64,000 nucleotides of DNA from Flavisolibacter nicotianae (GTDB taxonomy: Bacteria; Bacteroidota; Bacteroidia; Chitinophagales; Chitinophagaceae). Location of the stretch: assembly GCF_003628535.1 (NCBI RefSeq), contig NZ_RBCI01000001.1, positions 248,001 through 312,000 on the forward strand, read 5' to 3'. Numbering within the stretch: position 1 is the stretch's first letter; every line of letters begins with the position of its first letter. This document shows, in pieces, positions 54,008-62,641 of the stretch. Made by a program: the position numbers and the translations under genes. The notes beneath the pieces were generated by a model that saw only the letters and a list, made by a program, of their open reading frames with translations, had not been told where the DNA came from and searched no databases.

Positions 54008-54738
54008 TTGGCGGGGTACAGGGATTTCAGGTACTGTTGATCAATAAAGATGGTGTTGTTGAATGTATCTGCGTAAACGATATAATCGCAGCTCTTAAGA
54101 TAATCTATGGCCTCGTATTCTTTTTTGCCCGGCGGCACCGGATCGAATTCAGCGGTCTCTACACAGATAACATTGGGTCTGTATTGAGACAGGTCCATGG
54201 ATTTCAAAATTTCAAAGTCCAAGCCTTCCACATCAATCGAGAGGAAATCCGGCACAAAGTAATCCCGGAATAACTGATGAATATGAACGACTGGTATCTT
54301 CTTGACCTCTTTTATTCTATAGGTTCCTTCCGCATCCAGCCGTTCAGCCTCTTGCTTCGAAAACGTGTTCAGGGTTCGCACAGACATAATGTAGAAATCA
54401 AGCTTCTCGGCAACGTTGTCGTTTTGAGAAAAGCAAACGCCTACATTCAGGTTGCGGTCTTCAGGTCTTGTGATGGTTAATTCACTGTGCAAGATTGGAT
54501 CCGGTTCAATGGAAACGCCGCGCATGCCTGCTTTGTAAAAAAGATACGTATTGCTCAAATAAGTTGGATGGTGAGCACCAATGTCAAAATACGTGAAGGT
54601 TGGTTTTTGAAGAATATTTTTAAAGATAAAGTAAGTAATGACATCTTCTCCGGTTTGCGCATAGGACTCAACATAAGGTCTTCCACCTTTTGCCAAAGCA
54701 TAAATCTTCCGGTACACACGTTTCAGGTTATTCATCAT
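54004..54738 (-). CDS. FkbM-family methyltransferase
   Basis: A 244-residue SAM-dependent methyltransferase. YAQTGEDVITYFIFKNIL, FTYFDIGAHHPTYLSNTYLF (SAM-binding GxH region), SIEPDPILHSEL and FLSIDVEGLDFEILKSMDLS match the FkbM fold. It likely O-methylates a sugar hydroxyl in the repeat unit. The start is ATG 54738 or 54735. The stop overlaps the GT11 start by 4 bp, so both form a unit that shares low GC content and is flanked by gene relics. Confidence 0.85.
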   Translation of the reverse strand: MMNNLKRVYRKIYALAKGGRPYVESYAQTGEDVITYFIFKNILQKPTFTYFDIGAHHPTYLSNTYLFYKAGMRGVSIEPDPILHSELTITRPEDRNLNVGVCFSQNDNVAEKLDFYIMSVRTLNTFSKQEAERLDAEGTYRIKEVKKIPVVHIHQLFRDYFVPDFLSIDVEGLDFEILKSMDLSQYRPNVICVETAEFDPVPPGKKEYEAIDYLKSCDYIVYADTFNNTIFIDQQYLKSLYPAK

Positions 54739-54747
54739 CGAAACAAA

Positions 54748-55068
54748 TTAGAGTTCGGTTACAAACATACGATTTTGACGATAGCTCATGCTTTCATTGA
54801 CACTTCTGATAGGAAGAAATATTGCTTTTCAAAAATCCCTTGCAGACAATCTCTATGCATCGAATACTGGGTGGGCAATGACACAGCAGCGTACCAAAGC
54901 CATTGCTCACTCCAACACAAGGTTCCACCTGACAGAAGGCAGCAAAAGCGCTTTCAAATCCTTACACATGCTGGCCAAGGATATACCGTTTGCTTTCCAA
55001 AATATCCTGAAATGCCTGGTTGATTCGGGTTGAATTTGTTGTTTTGTCGGCGTAAAAGATAAAAGGCA
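54748..55068 (-). pseudogene. Relic of a DegT-family sugar aminotransferase
   Basis: The gap between the acetyltransferase and fkbM holds a fossil. On the minus strand from about 55068 one frame reads LPFIFYADKTTNSTRINQAF, DILESKRYILGQHV, stop TAA (54962-54964), GFESAFAAFCQVE and PCVGVSNGFGTLL, matching the N-terminus of the intact aminotransferase ([33 protein letters not shown]). In another frame IFLPIRSVNESMSYRQNRMF VTEL then TAA (54748-54750) resembles the family's C-terminal end. About 280 central codons are missing, so a large deletion plus point decay is inferred. The C-terminal match is weaker than the N-terminal one. Confidence 0.7.
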
Positions 55069-55072
55069 ATAT

Positions 55073-55624
55073 TCATATTTTTTTCAATACATAATTTTTA
55101 AGCTGATAATGGCACCCGTCTTCTCCTTGCCAATGTTCTTCACCAATTTGCTTAAGCTTCCGGCCTCGTTCATCAACCCATCCTTTAATACGTCCGGGAT
55201 TACCATATACTAATGCATAGGCCGGTATGTCGCGAGTGATCACAGTGGCAATTCCTGTCATTGCATAAGCACCAACTGTGACGCCTGCTAAGATGGTAGA
55301 GTTAGCCCCGATAGAGGCACCTTTTTGAATGGTGGTTATAGGATAGTTAATTCGTTGTTTGCTTCGGGGACGCAGGTCATTTGTGAACACAACATTCGGA
55401 CCGATGAATACGTCATCCTCGATTCGTGTGGCATCCCAGATAAATGTCCCGCTCTTTATAGTTACATTTTCGCCTATAATAACGTCGTTTTCGATAAAGG
55501 TATGAGAGTTGATATTGCAGTTCCGTCCAATGATCGCTCCTTTTAATACGACTGCAAACTGCCAGATGGTTGTCCCTTCTCCGACTTGGCAAGACTGTAC
55601 ATCAGCTAATGGGTGAATTTTCAT
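55073..55624 (-). CDS. Sugar N-acetyltransferase, left-handed beta-helix (FdtC/QdtC/WbpD-like)
   Basis: A 183-residue hexapeptide-repeat acetyltransferase. Repeats of the [LIV]-G-x4 type run from residue 10 to 140 ([60 protein letters not shown]), followed by [19 protein letters not shown]. With two ketoisomerase genes directly upstream (4-bp overlap) and RmlA/RmlB beyond, it most likely acetylates dTDP-3-amino-3,6-dideoxyhexose. It is the intact counterpart of the acetyltransferase part of the relic at 52802-53134. Confidence 0.85.
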   Translation of the reverse strand: MKIHPLADVQSCQVGEGTTIWQFAVVLKGAIIGRNCNINSHTFIENDVIIGENVTIKSGTFIWDATRIEDDVFIGPNVVFTNDLRPRSKQRINYPITTIQKGASIGANSTILAGVTVGAYAMTGIATVITRDIPAYALVYGNPGRIKGWVDERGRKLKQIGEEHWQGEDGCHYQLKNYVLKKI

Positions 55625-56043
55625 GAGCCGTGAATAAATTGTTTAAACTGTTCGTAATCTCGTATGTAGTCGCTTGCAGAATAGGGTTCAGATGCAAGAA
55701 CCAAACAAATCGACCCCGACGAAAAATTGACCTCGCTGGCCCAGATCATGGGCGGTATATGCAGCCCGATATAGGGGCGGTTGAGCTGGATGAGCCGTTG
55801 GGTGCGGCCGTCGTCGAGCAGCACTTCAAAGCTGCCGCTGGCAGCAATTAAAAACTGGTGACATTCCTTGTGTGCATGGGCACCACGGCTTTCGCCCCCG
55901 GGCACATCGTATAAATAAAAGATACGACTGACATTAAACGGCAGTTCCTGGGAGTTGTGTACAGGTGTGATATTGCCCGCCCTGTTTTTAATCTTGGGCA
56001 GCGTCACAATGCTGCAGTCAAATACAGATGGATTGGGCCGCAT
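55621..56043 (-). CDS. dTDP-sugar 3,4-ketoisomerase-like cupin (HxH type)
   Basis: A 140-residue FdtA/QdtA-type cupin. The start at 56043 gives [20 protein letters not shown]; the longer frame overlaps the upstream gene and lacks support. Cupin motifs: [20 protein letters not shown] (catalytic HxH around residue 55-57), [24 protein letters not shown] and the C-terminal YIRDYEQF. It converts dTDP-4-keto-6-deoxyglucose to the 3-keto isomer. It is coupled to the acetyltransferase by a 4-bp overlap and follows a second, divergent ketoisomerase paralogue after one base. Confidence 0.87.
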   Translation of the reverse strand: MRPNPSVFDCSIVTLPKIKNRAGNITPVHNSQELPFNVSRIFYLYDVPGGESRGAHAHKECHQFLIAASGSFEVLLDDGRTQRLIQLNRPYIGLHIPPMIWASEVNFSSGSICLVLASEPYSASDYIRDYEQFKQFIHGS

Positions 56044-56044
56044 A

Positions 56045-56446
56045 TCAGTGAAGTTGTTTGAACTGCTCAAAGTCTCGTATGTAGTCCGTTTCATTGTAGG
56101 GTTGATCGGCTACGATCAGGGCCAGCGAATTGGTGGAAAAACTCTCCATGTGACGCCAGATCATTTTGGGCACATACAAGCCGAAATACGAGCGGTTCAG
56201 CGTAAACCGCTTTTCTTCTTTTCCGTCATTCAGTATGACGTCAAAACTACCGGAAAGTGCCACGATGAATTCCTGCAGGCTATGGTAAGCATGTCCGCCC
56301 CTTGCCTCTCCGCCCGGCACGTCATAAATCCAATAGGTTCGCCGGATCGGAAACGGGATTTGATTGTTGCTTTCGAAAAACGAAAGGTTACCCCGTTCAT
56401 CCAGGATCTTCGGAAGCTGAATTAATTTGACATGTTCGAGAGTCAT
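56045..56446 (-). CDS. dTDP-sugar 3,4-ketoisomerase-like cupin (HAYH type)
   Basis: A 133-residue paralogue of the next gene, starting MTLEHVKLIQLPKILDERGN at 56446. YWIYDVPGGEARGGHAYHSL shows the cupin centre, but where the canonical pair reads HxH this copy has His-Ala-Tyr-His. LSGSFDVILNDGKEEKRFTL, FGLYVPKMIWRHM and DYIRDFEQFKQ complete the fold. Two unlike tandem ketoisomerases suggest either two 3-keto products or a hetero-oligomer. The relic at 52802-53134 derives from this subtype. It follows rmlA after 80 bp. Confidence 0.82.
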   Translation of the reverse strand: MTLEHVKLIQLPKILDERGNLSFFESNNQIPFPIRRTYWIYDVPGGEARGGHAYHSLQEFIVALSGSFDVILNDGKEEKRFTLNRSYFGLYVPKMIWRHMESFSTNSLALIVADQPYNETDYIRDFEQFKQLH

Positions 56447-56526
56447 GGGCCGGATCGTTGGAGGTCTTGCCAAACGCTGTTGCGTATTTCTCTCCAGCAT
56501 TGCTACCGGAAAAAAACGCTGGCTGT

Positions 56527-57396
56527 TTACCGTGTTTTTTTAATTACTTCTTCGAGGTATTTTCCATAGCCGCTTTTCATGAGGATGGCGGCTTGTTCGC
56601 GCAGTTGGTCTTCCGTAATAAAGCCCATGCGGTAGGCCACTTCTTCGATGCAGCCGATCTTGGTGCCTTGGCGTTTTTCAATCACCCGCACAAATTCGGA
56701 GGCATCGCTTAGGCTGTCAAAGGTGCCCGTGTCGAGCCAGGCCGTGCCGCGGTCCAGGATGGCCACATGCAGCGCACCGCGCCGGAGGTATTCCCGGTTC
56801 ACGTCCGTGATCTCGTACTCACCCCGCGCCGAGGGCTGCAGGTTTTTAGCAATCGACACCACGTCGTTGTCGTAAAAATAAAGGCCCGGTACGGCGTAGT
56901 TGGACTTGGGTGCGGCGGGCTTTTCTTCAATGGAAAGCACTTTTTGCTCGCCGTCGAACTCGACCACGCCGTAGCGCTCCGGGTCGGAGACTTCGTAGGC
57001 AAACACGTAGCCGCCCCCGATGTTGTTGAGCGACTGCAGCTGGCGGCCCAGCCGGGAGCCGTAAAAGATGTTGTCGCCCAGCACCAGCGCCACCTTGTCC
57101 CTACCGATGAAGCTCTCCCCGATCACAAAAGCCTGTGCCAGCCCGTTGGGCACTTCCTGGATGGCATACTCAAAACGGCAGCCCACCTGCGAGCCGTCGC
57201 CCAGCAGGCGCCGGAAAGAGGCGTTGTCCTCGGGGGTGGTGATGATCAGGATTTCCTTGATGCCTGCCATCATCAGCACCGACAGGGGATAATAGATCAT
57301 CGGCTTGTCGTAGATGGGCATGAGCTGCTTGGAAATCGCCTTGGTAATTGGATAAAGCCGGGTACCGCTGCCACCCGCTAAAATGATTCCTTTCAT
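56527..57396 (-). CDS. rmlA: Glucose-1-phosphate thymidylyltransferase
   Basis: A 289-residue nucleotidyltransferase making dTDP-glucose. The start at 57396 gives [84 protein letters not shown] and [11 protein letters not shown] are classical RmlA motifs. It overlaps rmlB by 4 bp. Without RmlC and RmlD in the window the dTDP-4-keto-6-deoxyglucose formed by RmlAB probably goes to the 3-acetamido sugar branch rather than to rhamnose. Confidence 0.96.
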   Translation of the reverse strand: MKGIILAGGSGTRLYPITKAISKQLMPIYDKPMIYYPLSVLMMAGIKEILIITTPEDNASFRRLLGDGSQVGCRFEYAIQEVPNGLAQAFVIGESFIGRDKVALVLGDNIFYGSRLGRQLQSLNNIGGGYVFAYEVSDPERYGVVEFDGEQKVLSIEEKPAAPKSNYAVPGLYFYDNDVVSIAKNLQPSARGEYEITDVNREYLRRGALHVAILDRGTAWLDTGTFDSLSDASEFVRVIEKRQGTKIGCIEEVAYRMGFITEDQLREQAAILMKSGYGKYLEEVIKKTR

Positions 57397-58463
57397 GATG
57401 CGTGCGCCGTGGTGTATTGGGTTTGGTAATATTGCTGGTACTCGCCGGACGTTACATGCTTCAGCCATTCTTCGTTTTCGAGGTACCAGTCGATGGTCTG
57501 GCTCAGGCCCTCTTCAAAAGTTACACTTGGTTTCCAGCCCAGCTCGCGGTTGATCTTGCCGGCATCGATCGCATAGCGGCGGTCGTGGCCGGGCCGGTCT
57601 TTTACATAGGTGATGAGCGCTTCGCTCTCGCCTTCCCGGCGATTCAGCTTCTGGTCCATCAGGCGGCAGAGCAGCTTGACCAGTTCAATATTTTTCCACT
57701 CGTTGAAACCGCCAATATTGTAGGTTTCACCGTTTTTCCCCTGGTGATACACCAGGTCGATGGCGGCCGCATGGTCTTTGACAAAAAGCCAGTCCCGTGT
57801 GTACAAACCGTCGCCATACACCGGCAGGGGCTTTTTGTTGATGATGTTGTTGATGAAAAGCGGGATGAGTTTTTCGGGGAAATGATACGGTCCGTAGTTG
57901 TTGGAGCAGTTGGTAACCACCGCCGGCAGCCCGTAGGTGTCGTGGTAAGCCCGCACAAAATGGTCCGATGCGGCCTTCGACGCCGAGTAGGGCGAATGGG
58001 GATCGTACGGCGTTTTCTCGGTAAAGAGTCCCTCATCGCCAAGGGCGCCGTAAACTTCGTCGGTGGAGACGTGGTAAAAAAGTTTGCCCCCGAAGTTGCC
58101 GCTCCAATGTGTTTTGGCAGCATTGAGCAAATTCACCGTTCCCACCACATTGGTATAGACAAAATCCAGCGGGGAGAGAATGGAGCGGTCGACGTGCGAC
58201 TCGGCTGCCAGGTGAATGACCCCGTCGGGAGCATACTGCACAAACAGGCGTTCGAGTGCTCCCGCATCCAGCAGGTTTACTTTTTCAAAACAGTAGTTCG
58301 GTGCGTTTTCAATGTCCCGCAGGTTTTCCAGGTTCCCTGCATAGGTGAGTGCATCGAGGTTGACGATTCGGTAATGCGGATATTTGTTCACAAACAGCCG
58401 CACCACGTGCGAACCGATAAACCCAGCCCCGCCCGTTATAACAATGGTCTTTGACTCATTCAT
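57393..58463 (-). CDS. rmlB: dTDP-glucose 4,6-dehydratase
   Basis: A 356-residue extended SDR. The start at 58463 gives [63 protein letters not shown] (catalytic Thr-Asp-Glu), [15 protein letters not shown] (YxxxK), [16 protein letters not shown] and [13 protein letters not shown] are all RmlB signatures. It is followed with 4-bp overlap by rmlA and preceded by the WbpP-like epimerase; its GC content is high compared with the AT-rich genes downstream. Confidence 0.96.
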   Translation of the reverse strand: MNESKTIVITGGAGFIGSHVVRLFVNKYPHYRIVNLDALTYAGNLENLRDIENAPNYCFEKVNLLDAGALERLFVQYAPDGVIHLAAESHVDRSILSPLDFVYTNVVGTVNLLNAAKTHWSGNFGGKLFYHVSTDEVYGALGDEGLFTEKTPYDPHSPYSASKAASDHFVRAYHDTYGLPAVVTNCSNNYGPYHFPEKLIPLFINNIINKKPLPVYGDGLYTRDWLFVKDHAAAIDLVYHQGKNGETYNIGGFNEWKNIELVKLLCRLMDQKLNRREGESEALITYVKDRPGHDRRYAIDAGKINRELGWKPSVTFEEGLSQTIDWYLENEEWLKHVTSGEYQQYYQTQYTTAHAS

Positions 58464-58479
58464 GGTAGAAGAGTGGCTT

Positions 58480-59445
58480 TTATGAATATGAAAAATGGTG
58501 TTGCTTCCGGTACCAGTCAAACGTGGGCTTCAGTCCTTCGCGGATGGTGAAACCGGGCTTGTAGCCAAGCAGGTTGCCGGCCTTGGTGATGTCGGCCAGG
58601 CTGTGTTTGACATCGCCTTTGCGTTCCGGGCCGTATTGGGGTGCCAGGTCGCTGCCGGCGACATTTTTAATCATCTCAAACAGCTCGTTCAAGCTGGTTT
58701 GCTCGCCGCAGGCGATATTGTAAACCTGGTTCACAGCGTCCTTGTTTTGCGTGAACAGGGCCAGTTCGTTGGCTTGTACCGCGTTGGCCACGTAGGTGAA
58801 ATCGCGGCTGTGTTCACCGGAGCCGTTGATCAAAGGCGGTTCGTTGCTCAAGACGGCTTTGACGAAAAGCGGCACAACGGCAGCATACGGCCCTTGCGGA
58901 TTTTGCCGTGGGCCAAAAATATTAAAGTACCGCAACCCGATTAGCTCCATACCGTACAGGCTTGCATACACTTTTGCATACAACTCGTTTACCAGCTTCG
59001 TCACTGCGTAAGGCGAAAGCGGGTTGCCGATCCGGTCTTCCTGCTTGGGAAGGCCCGGATGATCGCCATAGGTAGAAGAGGAAGCTGCATACACAACCCG
59101 TTTGATCCCGGCTTCTTTGGCTGCAGTGAAGACATTGAGCGTACCGGTGATATTGACGTCGTTGGAAGTCAGCGGATCGTTGATGGAACGGGGCACGGAG
59201 CCCAGGGCCGCCTGGTGCGAGATCAGGTCAATATCGGTGCAGGCCTGCTGGCAGGTCTCGTAACTGCGGATATCGCCTTCAAGAAATTCGAACTTGGGAT
59301 CACCCTGGAAGCTTTCGATGTTTTTCAGCGAACCGGTTGCGAGGTTATCCAGCACCCGCACCTTCGTAACCTGTGGATTTTGCAACAGGTGTTCCACTAG
59401 ATTGGAGCCAATAAACCCGGCTCCCCCGGTAATCAAAATGCGCAT
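58480..59445 (-). CDS. WbpP/Gne-like UDP-N-acetylglucosamine 4-epimerase
   Basis: A 321-residue extended SDR. The start at 59445 gives [20 protein letters not shown] and shares one base with the wzc stop (TAATG), which fixes it. [56 protein letters not shown] and [13 protein letters not shown] (YxxxK) match WbpP, which interconverts UDP-GlcNAc/GlcNAcA and UDP-GalNAc/GalNAcA. The [11 protein letters not shown] segment separates it from GalE and RmlB. It would provide the N-acetylhexosamine that commonly starts the repeat unit. Confidence 0.88.
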   Translation of the reverse strand: MRILITGGAGFIGSNLVEHLLQNPQVTKVRVLDNLATGSLKNIESFQGDPKFEFLEGDIRSYETCQQACTDIDLISHQAALGSVPRSINDPLTSNDVNITGTLNVFTAAKEAGIKRVVYAASSSTYGDHPGLPKQEDRIGNPLSPYAVTKLVNELYAKVYASLYGMELIGLRYFNIFGPRQNPQGPYAAVVPLFVKAVLSNEPPLINGSGEHSRDFTYVANAVQANELALFTQNKDAVNQVYNIACGEQTSLNELFEMIKNVAGSDLAPQYGPERKGDVKHSLADITKAGNLLGYKPGFTIREGLKPTFDWYRKQHHFSYS

Positions 59446-61847
59446 TATACTTTTTTGCTTTTGCGTTTCGTGGTTGTTCCATTTTTTGAACCCAGCCAGC
59501 CAAACCATTTGCTCAAACCTGTTGGCTCCGTTTCATCGTCTTCAAAATAGCCGGCACCGTAGCCATACCCATAGCCATAACCATACCCATAACCATATCC
59601 ATAACCTCCTTTCGTCTTCACGTCGTTAAGCACAATAGAAATTTTGGGCAGCTTACCCTGGCTATTGTATTCCTCCACAAGGTGGATCTGTTTTTTGAAA
59701 GTGCGCCCCTGGCGTACAATGTAAAGTGTGCAATCGGCGTATTTGCTCAGTGTCATGGCATCGCTTACCATGCCAACAGGGGCCGTGTCCATAACAACCA
59801 CATCAAACGCCTGGCGAAGATAGACAAACAATTCGTCCAGCTTGGCGTCGAGCAGCAACTCCGAAGGGTTGGGCGGGATGGGGCCGCAGGGCAACACAAA
59901 CAGGTTTTCGTAGCCTGGCACCCGTACCGGCAACTCATCCAGTGTTGCCTGTCCCAAAATGTAGTTGGTCAATCCTGCGTGCTTGGGCAAATCCAGGCCC
60001 AACATCACTTTGGGTTTGCGAATGTCGAATTCAAGAATGATCGTTTTTTTGTTGGTCAGCGCCAGGACGGCGCCCATGTTGGTGCTGACGAATGATTTTC
60101 CCTCGCCGCTAAACGAAGACGTAACCATGACCACCGGTTTTGGGGTGTGCGGCAAAATGTATTGCAGGTTGGAGCGCAGGATGCGGAACTGTTCAGCAAT
60201 AAACTTTCGGTTATTGACCGTTACCACCAGGTTCTTATCACCGGAGGAGTGCCCCACTTCGCCAAGAATCGTGGCGTCAGTAAGCTTTTCAATATCGCTA
60301 CGGGAGGTTATCTTGTCGTTCAGCAATTCCATCACTACAATAATAATGGTTGGGATGACGAGACCAATGAGCACCGCCAGGATCTTTGTACTACGCCGGT
60401 TGGGTTTCACAGGTACAAGGTTGGGTGTGGCTTCCAGCAGCACTTTGGTATTGGAAATAGTGGAGGCCAAGGCAATTGCGGATTCTTCGCGTTTGGCCAG
60501 TAGAGTATTGTAGATCCCGGCCTTGCTTTCCAGTTGTTGCTGGATGTTGACTAGTTCCTGCTTCTTATTCGGCAATGTTCTGATTTGTGAGACGGCCTCG
60601 CCACTCGCTGAGCGTACAGTGCCGATGGCCGAACTGTAAGCGGACCGGATATTTTTTATATTCTCGATAATCTTGCCGCGCAAGACTTCCACTTCCTCTG
60701 CCTTCTGCTGCACCATGACGTTGCCCGAAGGTGCATTGTTGAGCAGTTCCTTGCGTTCCATCTGTGCGTTGTTATACCCCAGCACCAGTACGTTCAGCGT
60801 TGGGTCTGAGAGACCAAGGGAAGATGGCACAATGCTTTGGGCTGTTTCTTCATTGCGGAGATAATCCAATAATTGATTCGCTGTATTCAGCAGCATGCGT
60901 TGTTGTTGCTCTGATTTTAGCGCATCTTCCACCCGTGCCAAATAATTGGATGTCTGTGCTCCAGGATCCACAATATTGTTTGCCCGCTGAAAGGCCACGA
61001 AGATCTGCTTAATGCTGTCGAGTTCCCGTTCCCGCTCTTTCAGGGTCGCATCGATGAAAACAAGCGACTTACGGTTTGTTTCATTTTTGTCTTCGATCGT
61101 AATTTCTTTGTAGTCTTCCACCAGGCGGTTGATCACCTCAGCCGCTAAATAAGGGCTGCTGCTTTCCATGGAAATGGTCAAAATTCCTGTGCTTTGCTTG
61201 GGAGCAACGGCCAGCCCACCCAACAACAAACCCGCCTGCACGGTCGTCGGATTCCAGGTTATCCGGCACTCAGTACTGATGGCATCCTGGCTGATCCGGT
61301 TGATCCGGAATTCTCCAAACTGGTTTTTAAAAACCTGCCCAAAAGCATAACGCTCCTTTGAGCCATTGACGGTGAACGATTGCTGCGTGGGAAGAAAAAG
61401 ATCCAGTGTAAAACTTTGCGATGAGTCAGCAATTTTCAGGGCCTCGATCCTGAATGGCGCTACCTTGTAAATATTCGTTTCGCGGAAGCGGCCTTTTGAT
61501 GAATAGTTGAAATTGAGGTTCAGTGCTTCCACGACCCGGTTCATCACCGGGCGGGATTGCAGCACTTCCAGTTCGGTCTGCACGTTTTTGCGGGAATCCG
61601 TCTGCATCAGCACATCCAGTTTGTCGCCGCTCCCGCTACCCGCCGTTTTTTCGTCCCTGATCATAATCTGTCCCGTCGACCGGTAGACTTCTGTTGTATA
61701 CCGCAGGTAGATGTATGCGCCAATCAGCGAAAGGGCAACAAAGATGATATAGAGCGGCAGAAACCGCACATAGGTAAAAAAAAGTTCCTTTAGATTTCGT
61801 CCCGATAGATTGCCTTTTTGCTTCTGCAGAAGTACTTGCTCCTCCAT
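59445..61847 (-). CDS. wzc: Wzc-like polysaccharide co-polymerase and tyrosine autokinase
   Basis: An 800-residue BY-kinase. The N-terminal Wzz domain follows a membrane helix at 29-48; a long coiled-coil periplasmic part (about 260-470) ends at a second helix (488-507). The cytoplasmic kinase has Walker A TSSFSGEGKS (576-585), Walker A' ILEFDIRKPKV (605-613) and Walker B VVVMDTAP (683-690). The C-terminal tyrosine cluster is a Gly-Tyr dipeptide repeated eight times (748-763) plus a ninth Tyr at 767. Autophosphorylation of such clusters controls chain length and export through Wza. It overlaps the WbpP-like gene by one base. Confidence 0.95.
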   Translation of the reverse strand: MEEQVLLQKQKGNLSGRNLKELFFTYVRFLPLYIIFVALSLIGAYIYLRYTTEVYRSTGQIMIRDEKTAGSGSGDKLDVLMQTDSRKNVQTELEVLQSRPVMNRVVEALNLNFNYSSKGRFRETNIYKVAPFRIEALKIADSSQSFTLDLFLPTQQSFTVNGSKERYAFGQVFKNQFGEFRINRISQDAISTECRITWNPTTVQAGLLLGGLAVAPKQSTGILTISMESSSPYLAAEVINRLVEDYKEITIEDKNETNRKSLVFIDATLKERERELDSIKQIFVAFQRANNIVDPGAQTSNYLARVEDALKSEQQQRMLLNTANQLLDYLRNEETAQSIVPSSLGLSDPTLNVLVLGYNNAQMERKELLNNAPSGNVMVQQKAEEVEVLRGKIIENIKNIRSAYSSAIGTVRSASGEAVSQIRTLPNKKQELVNIQQQLESKAGIYNTLLAKREESAIALASTISNTKVLLEATPNLVPVKPNRRSTKILAVLIGLVIPTIIIVVMELLNDKITSRSDIEKLTDATILGEVGHSSGDKNLVVTVNNRKFIAEQFRILRSNLQYILPHTPKPVVMVTSSFSGEGKSFVSTNMGAVLALTNKKTIILEFDIRKPKVMLGLDLPKHAGLTNYILGQATLDELPVRVPGYENLFVLPCGPIPPNPSELLLDAKLDELFVYLRQAFDVVVMDTAPVGMVSDAMTLSKYADCTLYIVRQGRTFKKQIHLVEEYNSQGKLPKISIVLNDVKTKGGYGYGYGYGYGYGYGYGAGYFEDDETEPTGLSKWFGWLGSKNGTTTKRKSKKV
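59547..59606 (-). repeat. Hexanucleotide repeat encoding the (Gly-Tyr)8 tail of Wzc
   Basis: About nine units of a 6-bp motif (on the plus strand CCATAN with N varying: CCATAC, CCATAG, CCATAA, CCATAT) encode alternating Gly and Tyr at residues 748-767. The third bases vary, so the repeat is not perfect at DNA level, yet units could still expand or contract in frame, changing the number of phosphorylatable tyrosines. Confidence 0.85.
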
Positions 61848-61867
61848 CCCTTGTGTTGTTTATGCGG

Positions 61868-62641
61868 TTAGCGGATAATGTTAATGACCAGTGCAATGGT
61901 TGCAAGGATGCCCGTAGCAATCCCAAGTTGCTGTGCAAAGCTCTGTTGCTCCTGCTGGCGTATCTTCCTCCGGGTTTGGTCTACAAAGACGACATCATTT
62001 TGCTGCAAGCGGAAATAAGGCGAACGAAACAGATCCCCTGAAGTCAAGGGCACGTAGCCAATTTGGATTTGCCCGTTCACTTCACGGGCCACTTTTACCG
62101 TATCGCGTTTGCCGGATTCCGTTACATCGCCGGCCATGCCCAGGGCCTCCAGCAAGGTAATCCTCTCCGTTGGGATCGAAAATGTGCCTGGCGACTTTAC
62201 CTCACCCAAAACCGTGACCCGGTAATTTAAAAACCGCACGATCACCGAAGGGCTGTTCAGGACATTTGACAATTTTTCCCGGACCTGCTGGGCCAGTTCT
62301 GTTTTTGTCAGCCCCTCCACGTGCAGCAGACCGATGCGGGGGTATTCGATATTGCCTTTCTCGTCCACCAAAAACCCGGTTGTGGAAGCGGAACCGCCCT
62401 GCGCGGCCGTTTCCGGCAGGTTGTAGGGAATATCTGTACGGGGATCGGCGCTTAAACTATAGACCTTAATAGAAAGAAGATCGTTTTTTTGGATCCGGGG
62501 CTCGGCCAGGTTGATCAGTGCCCGCTGCGAGGTATCAATCAGCTGCAAATAGCTGGTCATAGCTGATTTTTGGCTTTTGCACGACAGCAGGAAAAGTGCA
62601 AAGAACAGAACCGGAAAGGGGAAAAAGCGCATGTTTATCAT
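61868..62641 (-). CDS. wza: Wza-like polysaccharide export lipoprotein
   Basis: A 257-residue outer membrane export protein. The start at 62641 overlaps the UpxY-like stop by 4 bp. A lipoprotein signal peptide ends at LFLLSCKSQ (lipobox Cys near residue 21). The polysaccharide export domain follows (RIQKNDLLSIKVYSLSADP, VDEKGNIEYPRIGLLHVEGL, LAQQVREKLSNVLNSPSVIV), then an SLBB domain (VTVLGEVKSPGTFSIPTERI TLLEALGMAG). A C-terminal hydrophobic helix (about 240-256) matches the Wza barrel helix. It works with Wzc to export the polymer. Confidence 0.93.
   Translation of the reverse strand: MINMRFFPFPVLFFALFLLSCKSQKSAMTSYLQLIDTSQRALINLAEPRIQKNDLLSIKVYSLSADPRTDIPYNLPETAAQGGSASTTGFLVDEKGNIEYPRIGLLHVEGLTKTELAQQVREKLSNVLNSPSVIVRFLNYRVTVLGEVKSPGTFSIPTERITLLEALGMAGDVTESGKRDTVKVAREVNGQIQIGYVPLTSGDLFRSPYFRLQQNDVVFVDQTRRKIRQQEQQSFAQQLGIATGILATIALVINIIR

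Noticed and set aside
54487-55023. A 178-codon plus-strand frame across fkbM and the adjacent gap
   Set aside because: Half of it is antisense to fkbM and the rest is antisense to the aminotransferase relic, which explains the sequence better.
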